From: Chionoecetes opilio
Taxonomy: Eukaryota; Arthropoda; Malacostraca; Decapoda; Majidae
Length of the DNA: 64,000 bases
Direction of reading: 5' to 3'
Assembly: GCA_016584305.1 (NCBI GenBank)
Contig: JACEEZ010000480.1
Location: forward strand, 186,286-250,285
Shown here in pieces: positions 25,483-38,800 of this stretch. The notes under the pieces are model-generated. The model was not told the origin of the DNA. It did not search any database and was given only the letters and a program-made list of their open reading frames with translations. A program made the translations under genes and the position numbers. The stretch's first letter is position 1. Every line of letters starts with the position of its first letter.

Positions 25483-27098
25483 AAAAGAAAAAAAAAGTTA
25501 CTAAATTGCAAACACAGCACAGAAAAAAGTTTTATGATGGAAGAGTGTGTGAGTGTGTGTGTGTGTGTGTGTGTGCGTGTGTGTGCGTGTGTAACAACCT
25601 CAGCCCCTTCTCCAGGATGCAGACAATGGGGTGACAGAAGGAGAGCCGGCAGGATGAACATAAGAAAATAAGGAAGCTACAAGAGACCGTGAGACCTACA
25701 CGAGATAGTTCCCGTTACTTAACACTACCTGCATCCACCTTGCATCCCCATCCATGAACAACATGAATGAATGATGAATAAACTGACTCACCGCTTCCAG
25801 CTCATCGGTGTTGTGGTCGGAGCAAACGCAGCCCAGGCCGGGGATGTGGTGCAGGTTCTCCATGAGGTGCTGGCGGCAGTAGGAGTTGGGGCAGTAGTCG
25901 CAGCGGTTGAGGCGGGTGCTCCACTGGCCACACTCATCACAGTGGTGCCACGGACAGATCCACTTCCCTGAGGAATTGAATTGAATTAATGCTAAAAAGG
26001 GAAAATGTGCCAGACATCATAGGTCATATGGCACTATGGCAAAGCAAATTCCGAGGCGGAAAGTTGAATGGAAGGGACAAATCCACTTCCTGAGGAGAGC
26101 GGAAAGTTGAATGGAAGGGACAAATCCACTTCCTGAGGAGAGCGGAATGTTGAATGGAAGGGACAAATCCACTTCCTGAGGAGAGTGGAAAGTTGAATGG
26201 AAGGGTTCGTGCAAGGCAGATCAATTGTGTTCTGTAATCACCTTCCTTGAGCTAGGAGAGTTGATTAGAAGGTACTTTGTATGGGTTACGAAGAAGGTTA
26301 TAGGTACAGAAGGCAAGTATGGTTAAGAAGAAGGTTAGGTACAAAAGGAAGGTTATAGGTTACAGAAGGAAGGTTATAGGTTACAGAAGGAAGGTTACAG
26401 GTTCCAGAAGCCCCTTTCCAGGAACCTCAAGAGAAATCTAGAGTTAGAAGTACTGACACGAGGTTTATGTTCTGAAGGGTATTCCTCAGTGGGAACATAA
26501 ATATACAAGAAACATTGGCCACAAAGAGCATGGTACTGATCTGCTCTCCTGGCTAGTGCAATATGTAGCCAGGTTATAAAAATTCCTCAAAATGTTATAG
26601 ACAGGATTGCCAGTGTAGTTATATGGCATACATGGAACCTACATCAAAACTTCACAGACCTATCATAATAAATAAACACCTTTCTCATCATGACAAAACT
26701 TTTACTTTGTCTAAAATATCATGAAAACCTGACTCATTCCTTTACCATGCCTGCCACAAAAGACTGATCACCAGCTTTCATAATTCTCAAGTGCCAATAT
26801 TAGATCAATTACATGTCATATGATCTCAAATTTCAGTCACAATATAGCCTAAGCATACTATATCCACACCTCTATCAAAACTCTGATGACAACCTGGTAT
26901 GTATAATAACAATATACATACATGAGGAAATTAACTTCAGTGCTAAATGAGTAAAAGGTGACAGGGAAACTCAGGACGAAGCAGGAACACTATATACAGT
27001 AAAACCTCTCATATTCGGACTAATTGGGCCAAGGAGTGGTCCGAGTAATGCAAGGATCCGAATAATGGGGGGATTATATATGAGGGGGATAAGTGGGG

Positions 27099-27132
<34 letters not shown>

Positions 27133-27179
27133 ATAATAATCTAGGTGTATTATTATATTATAGCTAGGAAATTTCGACC

Positions 27180-27220
<41 letters not shown>

Positions 27221-29659
27221 AATAAATTATAGGTGTGTTATATAGTATAGCTAGGAAATTTCGACCCCTAAAAAAAAAAAAAAAAAAAAAAAAAAGAGGT
27301 GGTCCGAATAATGTCAAAGTCCGAATACTTGAGGTTTTACTGTATATTCCCTAACGTTTCGACAAGCGTCTTTTTCAGAGAGACTGTGAATGTTAAATGC
27401 TAAACCAAATAAAATACGTAAACTATAATATCAGAGATCATGTGATGCAGCGGCTGTGTGCCACCTTACCTCTGGGCAGCTTCTTAAGGCCGAGGCACTC
27501 CAGGTGGTACCCCTTGGGGCAGTCCACGCCGTCACACAGGATCAGGTTGCCCGAGCCCCCACACCGGAAACACTCGTCCTCCGACAGCTTCACCTCGCGC
27601 CGACGTTTCTTTGGTCGCTTCTTCCCATTTTTCTCCCTTTTTTTTTGTTGGGCAGCCAATTCTGTCTGGAGAGGGAAATACTCTTTACTCCCCCTTCTAT
27701 AGTTGTAGGTATGTATTCATCATAGTAAAGAGAGATTTGAATTTCTGACATTGAGCTTGTACTCTGGTTTGGCTCGATGTAAATGTAGGTAGGTATTAGT
27801 ATGAGGTATGATTTAATGTAGGTATACATTAGTATAAATCGGTAATGAAAAAAAAGAAACTGAGAATTAAAAAAAAACAGGAAAAAAAAAAGACATTCTG
27901 AAGTTGAAACAGATGAGGAGAGAAGAGATTGAAGAGAGGAGGAGGAGGAGGAGGAAGAGGAGGAGGAGGAGGAGGAGGAGGAAGAGGAGGAAGAGGAGGA
28001 AGAGGAGGAAGAGGAGGAGGAGGAGGAGGAGGAGGAGGAGGAGGAGGAGGAGGAATACAAAGGAATACAAAGGAAACACAAACAGCAACAGACCGATAGG
28101 TCCTTACAAGACTGTTTGCTTTAACTACACTACACTAACTAGATAATAAGAGAGAAAGGATAGGAAGTAGAAGGCTCCTCCTCACCCACCCATCCCTCCA
28201 GCCGAAGCTGGCCGGAAAAGAAGTGATACCATGCAATATAGAAAAACTGCATGGAATTTGTGAGGAAAGTTGAAAGCTGTAATCTATGGCTAACTACTAC
28301 TAGTTTGTGGGGGTAGGTTTAGTGCTTGATAGATAGGTCATGTTATGTGTGTTTTGTAATGGTGTGAACACAGTGTGGAGGTTCAAGGGTGGTGCGGCAG
28401 CCTTGCCTGGCGCTTTCTTGGGAGGCAGCAGTCAATCAGGCCCCAGCTCCGTTCAATCCACTGCGGATTGTGTACTTTCCATGTAGGACGCCGTACACTT
28501 CAATGCCTCCTGCAGCAGTGACCCCTGGTACCTTAAATCCCGATGGTGGTCACTAACTGTCAGGACCCTAACTGAACCACAGCCCGTCACAGGTCGAGAG
28601 TAGTAGTGGTAACCGTTAACTCGGGGCTATCTGTGTGTGTTATGAGGTCTAATGTAGTGTTGGTGTAGGCTCAGTGTGGAAGTTCACGGGTGGTGCGGCA
28701 GCCTTGCCTGGCGCTTTCTTGGGAGGCAGCAGTCAATCAGGCCCCAGCTCCGTTTCAATCCACTGCGGTAGTGCACTTTCCAAGTAGGACGCCGTGCACT
28801 TCAATGCCCCCTGCAGCAGTGACCCCTGGTATATAAATCCCGATGGTGGTCACTAACTGACAGGGCCCTTACTGAACCACAGCCCGTCACAGGCTGAGTT
28901 CATGTTCATGAACTTGAGGAGGAGGAGGAGGAGGAGGAGGAGGAAGCCAATGCCTACCTTTTGTACTTTGCCGCCAATAAAGCCGCTGCAGTTGGGAGCG
29001 CCGCAGCAGCAGCGTTTCTTCTCGGTGCCCACACACTGCAGGTTGTAGTTGAAGGTCAGTTCAGAGTCCGCCGGGATGTCCTCGATGGCAAAGAGGCCGA
29101 CGCGCGTGTCCCCGCCCACCGTCCACTTCTGGGTCTCACAGTTCGGCTGACACGAGTTATTCATGAACCTGCAGGGAGACAAGTTTGATCAATCAGTACA
29201 AAGTGAGAGACAACTTTGATCAATCAGTAAGAAAGTAAGAACATAAGAAAATAAGGAAGCTACAAGAGACTGAGACCTATACGGGGTAGTGGTGTTCTTC
29301 AAGCCTCTACAGGGGTCACATGGTCAATCAGTAAAACGTGATGCATATGGATATTTTCTTTTCTTTTTTTACATCACAAAGGACTGGCCAAGGACAAAAA
29401 GTAAAGAGGTAACAAAAAGACCACTTAAGTTTCCAGTCCCTATAAAGAAGACAGTCAGAGAATCGTAAGACAATCAAAGGGGAGGAGAGGGCTAATAAGC
29501 ATGACCTTTCCTGACACGACTTCATGAACTTGTAAACGTGGCACACTCAAGAAGTATTATTGTAGGAGTGGATAAATTGTCTTGTGGGTTTCATAGGTCA
29601 AATACACATCATATGACCTAACATTTCAATCTCAATGTAGCCACTTTTTTTTTTTTGTA

Positions 29660-29703
<44 letters not shown>

Positions 29704-31449
29704 TTTTTTTTTATTTATTTTTTTAACTTCACAAAGGACTGGCCAAGAGAAAAAAGAACTTGAAGGAGAAAAAAGCTCAAAACCAAAAACAATAAAAAAT
29801 AGAAACAAACGGACGAACAAAAACATGCGTGTCAAAAAAAGGAAAAAAAGGTGAAAATTCAGAAAAAAACTAAATAAAATAGAAACAAAGATATATGTGC
29901 AAAAAGAAGAAAAAAATTGAAAGAAATGAAAAAAGAATGAATAAAAAATGCCATGGCTGCAATGCAAGGGTGAGCACGAGGCCTCCCTGTTACACACACC
30001 TTGCCAGGTTTCCCTTGGGGCCGGCATCAATCATAATGTCCTTGTCGATGGTGAGGAAGTAGTAGTTCTCCTCCTTCACGTCGTGCATGTCATCAATGCG
30101 ACGCCGGAACTCCTCGTCATCGATCAGCTCACCCACGTACTCGATGACGAACTCTCCTGCAGGAAAGAAAGGCATTGTGTTATTCAGCGTGTTATACATT
30201 GTGAAATACAGTGTTGACGAGACCAATGTTTCATCTTTCCTTCCTTCGCCCAAGTCATTCCCTCATGTGTTAGGTGACAGGTCGCATAAAGCTGAACAAG
30301 AATTTTAACATTGATGTATACTACCATGTATTGAGGAGGTTTATGAACTTAATGAAAAAACTAATAATACATTTTGAGAGAATTAACACTGCAACAAGTC
30401 CCATTGCTCTTAGCTTACTTTTTTTTTGAGAGAGAAAGAGAGAATCAACAAATATACAAGTCCCACTGGTCTTTGCATACCTTTATCTATGTCCTGCAGT
30501 GTCTTGAGGTTTGAGAGAGAAAGAGAATCAACAAGTCCCACTGGTCTTTGCATACCTTTATCTATGCTCTGCAGTGTCTTGAGGTTTGAGAGAAAGAGAA
30601 TCAACAAATAACAAGTCCCACTGGTCTTTGCATACCTTTATCTATGTCCTGCAGTGTCTTGAGGTTTGAGAGAAAGAGAGATCAACAAGTCCCACTGGTC
30701 TTTGCATACCTTTATCTATGCTCTGCAGTGTCTTGAGGTTTGAGAGAGAAAGAGAATCAACAAGTCCCACTGGTCTTTGCATACCTTTATCTATGCTCTG
30801 CAGTGTTCTTGAGGCCCCAGCCCCTGTCGTCCGTCTTGAAGCAGCACACACTGGGGTACTTCTTCTTCTGGAATCGCTGGTTGCCGCAGCGGTCGCCGGC
30901 GCCGCACACCTCACGCAGGCACTCAAACATCAGCATCCTGCGCGGGGGGAAGGTGAGGGGCACTGAGTGATGGTATTATAATAAGGGAACTACACCAATC
31001 AATCTATATTAACAGGAGGATGAGGTGGAGGAAAATGATGAGTGAGAGGAATAAGAGGGAAGGAAGGAAGGAAAAAATTAAACCAAAAAGGAAAGAACGA
31101 CAAAATACAAAATACAATAATAATAATAATAGTTTGATTTCCACCCCAAGGCATACAGGAAAAGAAGATAGTACAGTGGGAAGGTGATGTGCACCGAGTC
31201 ATGGCATTAAAACAAAGGCATTACATTAATCAATATATAAAAAAAAGGTCTTGTCTCGTTAAACTCTCTTGTACTCTTAATAAACTACGAGAAAGTACAG
31301 TAAAACCTCTCATATTCGGACTAATTGGGCCAAGGAGTGGTCCGAGTAATGCAAGGATCCGAATAATGGGGGTATGTAAAAAAAAAAAAAAAAATCTAAG
31401 CGTATATAAATTATATAGCTAGGAAATTTGGACCCCTAAAAAAAAAATG

Positions 31450-31494
<45 letters not shown>

Positions 31495-31838
31495 TGGTGT
31501 ATATAAAATTAATAATGTGGGTCCGAATACGAGAGGTTTTACTGAACAGCTACGTTGTCTTACGAGTTAAAAATGGTGATGGTTCCTATATTACAAAGTA
31601 GGTAGTCTGAAAGTTACAATAATAATAATGATAATAATTTGATTTTCACCCGAAGGCATACAGTAAAACAACATAATATACAAATACAGTAAAACCTCTC
31701 ATATTCTGACTAATTGGGTCAAGGAGTGGTCCGAGTAATGATAGGATCCGAATAATGGGGGGATAGGCATTATATATTAAAAAAAAAAAAAAAATCTAGG
31801 CGTATATAAATTATATAGCTAGGAAATTTCAACCCCGG

Positions 31839-31870
<32 letters not shown>

Positions 31871-32436
31871 AAAAGAAGGTCCGAATAATGTCAAAGTCCG
31901 AATAATGAGAGTCCGAATAAGAGAGGTTTTACTGTGTACATACATGAGGAAATGACAGGCGTAAATAATGTAATGGGTGTAAATAAGGGAATAAATAAAT
32001 AAAATACATAAATAAATAAATCAACCACTACAAAATAAAATTCCTTGCTTTAGGCTTACCTGTTGAGACACTTTTCGTCTGAGCCGCACGGGTTGTCAGC
32101 GTTGGGTTCACAGTCGCAGCGGTTGATGGCCGCCAGGTCCACCTTGCTGAGGCGCACGTTGCCCACCGGCCGGTTGTAGTCTATCCGGACGTACGGCGGA
32201 GGTTTCTGAAGCCAAGGTCAAGGATGAGTGAGGTTGGATTACAATGCCAGACTACAGGATTTTATTGTCATTTTACAGTAAAACCTCTCGTATTCGGACC
32301 TCCTGGGGGGGGGGGGTCGAAATTTCCTAGCTATAGTTACACCTAGAATTTTTTTTTTTTTTTTTTTTAGTGGTCGAAATTTCCTAGCTATATATAGATA
32401 CACCTAGATTATTATTTTTTATTTTATTTTATTTAT

Positions 32437-32489
<53 letters not shown>

Positions 32490-33287
32490 TTTTTTTTTTT
32501 TTTTATTTTTTTTTTTTAACACATATCCCCCCATTATTCGGACCACTCCTTGGCCCAATTAGTCCGAATATGAGAGGATTTACTGTACTGCAGGTTTATA
32601 TTGAGTAGACCACAATGACTTTTGAGACCCGACCAGTGAAAGTTTTTTAGGTCAAACTATGTGATATTGTAAGACTATTTATTATGAGTTTATGGAACTA
32701 GACTACAAGAGTTACTGAGGGAAGACATCCTTTGTTCCCTCCCCATGCCAACTTTCCTTCCAGCCTCTCCACTCCACGCTATTTTCCTCCTAGTCTCTCC
32801 ACTCCACTTTTCCTCCTAGCCTCTCCACTCCACGCTCTTTTCCTCCTAGCCTCTCCACTCCACGGTTCTTTTCCTCCTAGCCTCTCCACTCCACTTTTCC
32901 TCCTAGCCTCTCCACTCCACTTTTCCTCCTAGCCTCTCCACTCCACACTTCTTTTCCTCCTAGCCTCTCCACTCCACGCTTCTTTTCCTCCTAGCCTCTC
33001 CACTCCACTTTTCCTCCTAGCCTCTCCACTCCACGCTACCCTTCCTTCAAGTCTCTCCACTCCACTCGCCATGCCACCTTTCCTTCCAGCCTCTCAAATC
33101 CACCTACCCTTCAAAACTGAGGGCAGACCATCATAGAAAACGGACCCTCACCTATAACATCACAGGTGTCACTATAAAAATCCAGCCTGTGCCAAACAAC
33201 GGGCTGAGGGCCAACCATTACGTCCCTCCCTATGATAAAAAAAAAAAAAAATCCTACTGGCGCTATTGGCTTCAAGGTAATAAAAAA

Positions 33288-33322
<35 letters not shown>

Positions 33323-33334
33323 AAAATAAAATAA

Positions 33335-33420
<86 letters not shown>

Positions 33421-35771
33421 AAAACACTCACCAGGTTTCCTTTCTCGGACCACCTCAGTTCCTGGAGGTTCCGCTTGGTTTTCTGTTCCCGGTAGGCCTC
33501 CAGAGCCTCGCCCACGGCACGCCGGAACTGCATCTCCAAGGTCCTGCTTGACTGGGCCCTGGAACCCTTGTCCTGTGGAGAGACTTAGCTATACGGGAAA
33601 CTCTCTACTTGTCTGCATGCAATCTCCACCACTCCAAAATACGAAATAAAGAATAAGAAATGTGGTCCAAGGGTGATGTGAGGGAAGGATAATGTAAGGG
33701 TGAAAATAGGGAAGAGGATTTCAGTCTTAAATTTAAAGTTGTAATGGAGGGTTTACATATCAGGCGCCTAGAATTGAAACGGCACAGGCGCCACTTTAAA
33801 AAAACTGAGAAAAACGCAAACAAACCCCTTTACAATATCTTCATTTGTTGCTGATTTACTTTGAAAACACTTTAGGTGCATTTTTTTCATTGATAAAAAG
33901 TGGCGCTTGTGCCGTTCCATATCTTGATTTTCTTAGATTAAACTTTAAGCGCGTTTTTCTCAGTTTTTTAAAAGTGGCGCTTGTGCCGTTTCAATTCTAG
34001 GCGCCTGATATTGTATTAAATGTTTTTGAGCCATCTGTTTTTTGCCATGTGCCATTTTACCATCACACTTGTTTGAGAGAAAGAAAAAAATATGACGTCA
34101 GATAAAACAAAGGACATTATCAAAAAGTATGATAGTATTAAAGTATGAAAGTATTAAAGCTGATGTCAGATAAAACAAAGGACATTATCAAAAAGTATGA
34201 AAGTATTAAAGCTGATGTCAGATAAAACAAAGGACATTATCAAAAAGTATGAAAGTATTAAAGCTGATGTCAGATAAAACAAAGGACATTATCAAAACGT
34301 ATGAAAGTATTAAATTATGAAAAGTATTAAAGCTGATGTCAGATAAAACAAAGGACATTATCAAAGCGTATTAAAGTATTAAATATGATGACAGATAAAA
34401 CAAAGGACATTATCTAAAAGTATGAAAGTCATTAAGGCTGATGACAGATAAAACAAATGACATTATTAAAACGTATAAAGTCTTAAAAGTGATGCCAGAT
34501 AAAACTAGGGGACATTATCAGTAGGACATAAGTATTAGCTGTGACAGAACGCATGCCCACGGTGACAGTATAGTGTGGAGCAAAGAAGTGGACACAAACA
34601 TGCCGTTGGCAGGTTCTCAACTGTGTCCAGATAAAACAAAGACTTATCACAAACTTGGCACGTCTCACCAGCCTGTGCACATACAACACATTCATCAAAA
34701 CTTAACAAACTCCTACAGTGTCTTTCCTCCTAGCCACAATTTTCTCCAGCTCCACCATTTTCCTCCTAGCCTCTCCACTCCACGCTTCTTTTCCTCCTAG
34801 CCTCTCCACTCCACGCTTCTTTCTCCTAGCCTCTCCACTCACGCTTCTTTCCTCCTAGCCTCTCCACTCCACGCTTCTTTCCTCCTAGCCTCTCCACTCA
34901 CGCTTCTTTTCCTCTAGCCTCTCCACTCCACGCTTCTTTCCTCCTAGCCTCTCCACTCCACGCTTCTTTTCCTCCTAAACCTCTCCACTCCACGCTTCTT
35001 TTCCTCCTAGCCTCTCCACTCCACTTTTCCTCCTAGCCTCTCCACTCCACGCTTCTTTTCCTCCTAGCCTCTCCACTCCACGCTTCTTTTCCTCCTAGCC
35101 TCTCCACTCCACGCTTCTTTTCCTCCTAGCCTCTCCACTCCACGCTTCTTTTCCTCCTAGCCTCTCCACTCCACTCTTGTCCTCACTAGCCTACTCAACT
35201 CACGTCATCTTTCCGTCTAGCCTCTCACTCCAACGCTTTCGTTTCCTCCTATGCATCAAACATCCACGCTTCTTTTCCTCCTAGCCTCTCAAACTCCACG
35301 CTTCTTTTACCTCCTGAACCTCTCCACTCACACGTTCTTTTCCTCCTACCTTCTCCACTCCACTTTCGTCTGAGCCTCCCACTCCCTTTTCTCTAGTTCT
35401 CCATCCACTTTCCTCCAGCCTCCCCCTCCACACTTTCCTCCTAGCCTCTCCACTCCACTTTTCCTCCTAGCCTCTCCACTCCACTTTTCCTCCTAGCCTC
35501 TCCACTCACTTTTCCTCCTAGCCTCTCCACTCCACGCTTCTTTTCCTTTCACACATAAGACATCAGCAAACTTTAACAAACTTCCTACATGTCTTTAAGG
35601 GAAACAATACCAGTCAATAACAATCTGACGATTCCTACCAGTCCCTATAGAGAGAGAGAGAGAGAGAGAGAGGGGAGAGAGAGAGAGAGAGAGAGTAAGT
35701 GAGGAGAGAGAGAGAGGAGAGAGAGGAGAGAGGAGAGAGAGAGGAGAGAGAGACGAGAGAGAGAGAGAGAG

Positions 35772-35811
<40 letters not shown>

Positions 35812-38800
35812 AGAGGGAGAGAGAGAGGAGGAGAGAGAGAAAAAGAGAGAGACGCAGAGAGAGAGAGAGAGAGGAGAGAAAAAAAAAAAGTTAAATGGTA
35901 AAATCTGGACACATTAATAGAAAAAAAAAAAAAAAAAGCCTTTCACTCTCATCCTAAACATCAACACCACTACCCCTGCAACACCTGCCATGCACCCACC
36001 ACCAACACCACTACAACACCTGCCATGCACCCCCCACCACCTGTGCCACCATGCCATACACACCTGTAGAGGCCCAGTTTGACCCACACCACGTCGCCGT
36101 ACACGGGGAACTTGCCGCCCTCGCAGTCCTCGCACACGTACCCACCCTCGGGAGCCTCGATCTTCATGCAGTCGGCGTGGAAGGCGGCGGGACACTGGTC
36201 ACACAGCAGCAGTGACCCACCCTGGAAGAGAGGCCAAAACAACACATGACTTTGGTTCCTTAATTGCCATCTTCTTCAAGCCTCTATCATTATCTTTTTC
36301 CACTCTTTTCTTTTATTGCCATCTTCTTCAAGCCTCTGCTACAGTAAAACATCTCGTATTCGAACTCTCATTATTCGAACCTCCTCCTTTGGGGGGGGGA
36401 TTCAGCAATAATTATTATACAATCACACACTACTTTTTTTTTTTTTTTTTTTTTTTTTTTGAGGTTGAAATTTCCTATACCTGGAATTGTTTTTTTTTTG
36501 TTTTTTTTGAGGTCGAAATTTCCTAGCTATATATATATACACACCTAGAATTATTATTATTATTATTATTTAAACATATCCCCCCCATATATAATCCCCC
36601 CATTATTCGGATCCTGGCATTACTCGGACCACTCCTTGGCCCAATTAGTCCGAATGAGAGGTTTTACTGTAATATCTGATTTCACTTTTTCTTTATTGCC
36701 ATCTTCTTCAAGCCTCTATCACTATCTTATTTCACTATTCTTAACCTTGCTTCCTTAATTACCATCTTCTAGCCTCTACACTATCTGATTTCACTCTTTT
36801 TATTATATCTTTATACTTTCTAACATGTTTCTAATCTATTTCCATGATGTAGTCTCATTCTGAACTGCTGATCATTTTAATCTTTATGTCTTTTAGTCTT
36901 TATGATATAGAAATGTACATGAATTTAAAGCCATTATCCCGTTCTTACCTCCCTCAAAGCCTCATGCATTACAAAATCATAACATATTTCCTTTTTTTAA
37001 CAAGGCAAAAAACCATCTAATTTAGAGTCACATGCTTAAAGTGCTGTGTTTACCTGGTATAGGGTTTCACTATGATGACATACACCGACATTAAGAAGCG
37101 TAGTATTCCCTCTCCGGGGCATCAAATATCATCAGTAGGCAGTGGCAGAAATTTTGCTATAAAAAATAAAACATAACAAACCTACCTGAACAACAGAAAC
37201 ACATTAACATTGACTATAGTTATTCTTGGTAGCTGGAGGTGTTTGGTGCATATGTGGCTGCTTTGGGACACTTCCTCCGTGCCGGCAGCCATACAACCCT
37301 CACCTGGGGACAAACAGACATACAGTAGTGCGATGTCCCCGGCAAATATCACCAAATAAGATGAGAAGTCAGAAAACCGTCGCGAATCCACAGGAAGCAA
37401 ACAAACGTACTAGTACATTATTTAAAAAGTCAGTGCTTAACCCCTTCACGCCCAGATCTTTCCTTGGCTATATAAAATGGTCTGTTGTCGAGCCATAAAA
37501 TAACGAAGTCACTGAATATACCAAATGAGTTAGTGGAAAGGATACTAAACAGGTCATAGCTATAAAACATTGCTTATAGTCACTACAAATCGTCTAATGG
37601 CATCCAAATTACAATGGAAATTACGTTCTGGGCCTCAAGGGCTTCAGGGGATAAAACAAAACAAAATGTAATCAAAATAAATAAATAAATAGTAATGATG
37701 ATGCACAAGGCAGCCGGGCCATAAAGCCTCCTCACCCGTGTGGTAGGTGGTGGGGCAGCGCAGGCACCGGGTGAAGGGCGGCAGTCTGGCCAGCGAGTCC
37801 CCGACGTCGTCTGCATTGGCCGCACACATGTGGCAGATGTGACGGGGACACACGAGCTTCTACAGGATGAACACATCATATCAGGATTGCAGACAATTAA
37901 GTGCCTGTTACTGGGACTGAGAAGACATTGTAAATAGCGAAATACTCAAGTTTTCTCAATAATAGTATCTGAATGCCTTCCAAATTTTGTAAACACAGCT
38001 ATCTAACTATCTATATATATGTATGAGTGTAGCACAAACCTCTTGCTGCCTCTGCCTGGCGACTTGTGGCCACCGCTGGATGCAGGCATCGTGGTAGAAT
38101 TTGCCACAGTGAGGCACGGAGCAGCGCTGGACGGGGGCCGACACGGAGGACTTGCAGATGAAGCAGGGGTGCCGCTCGGTGAGGCACTCCTCGCACTTGA
38201 AGTCCCGGCGTGGCATGGTGGCGAGGCCCAGGCAGCCCAGGTGGAAGACGCTGCAGCAGAGGCCCTTGCAGCGCACCATGTCCGACCCGGCACGCACGCT
38301 CACGCCCTCGCAGCGGCTGCACACCTTCTCGTTGCGCACCACCTTGTACACCCCCCGCCCCCCATCCTCCTCCAGCCTCTGCCGCTTGGTCGACCCGCCG
38401 CCGCTGCTGCTGCCTTCCTCGTCCTCCAGCTCGTTGGAAGACTCTCCCCCTCGCTGGTGTTTGCGCTTTCCTCCCGCCCCTTTGGGCCGCCCGCCCTGGG
38501 CACCGTTTAGCTTTTTCCACCGCCAGCGTAGCTTTTTCAGGGCTGCTTCCTCTGACATTCCTGGGTTCTCCTGCACCAAGGCTTCCAGGTTCTCCCGGGC
38601 ATAAGACTCCGCCTTCTGCCTGTGCATCCTGGAGGCCAGCGACGCCCTTCGCTGCTTGTTCCCTTCAGTTGTCACGTCCTCAAACCCTGAGAACTCGCAT
38701 TCCCTCGAGTCTCCGTCTGTCTTGCTCGCCTTACCGACTGCCTCGCCCAGGGAAGACTTTCTGGGTCGGCCGCGCTTCTTCTTCTCCACCTGACCCTCAG

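Noticed and set aside
27590..28146. Poly-Ser, poly-Leu and poly-Arg proteins
   Set aside because: They are translations of the GGA repeat in an NSD intron.
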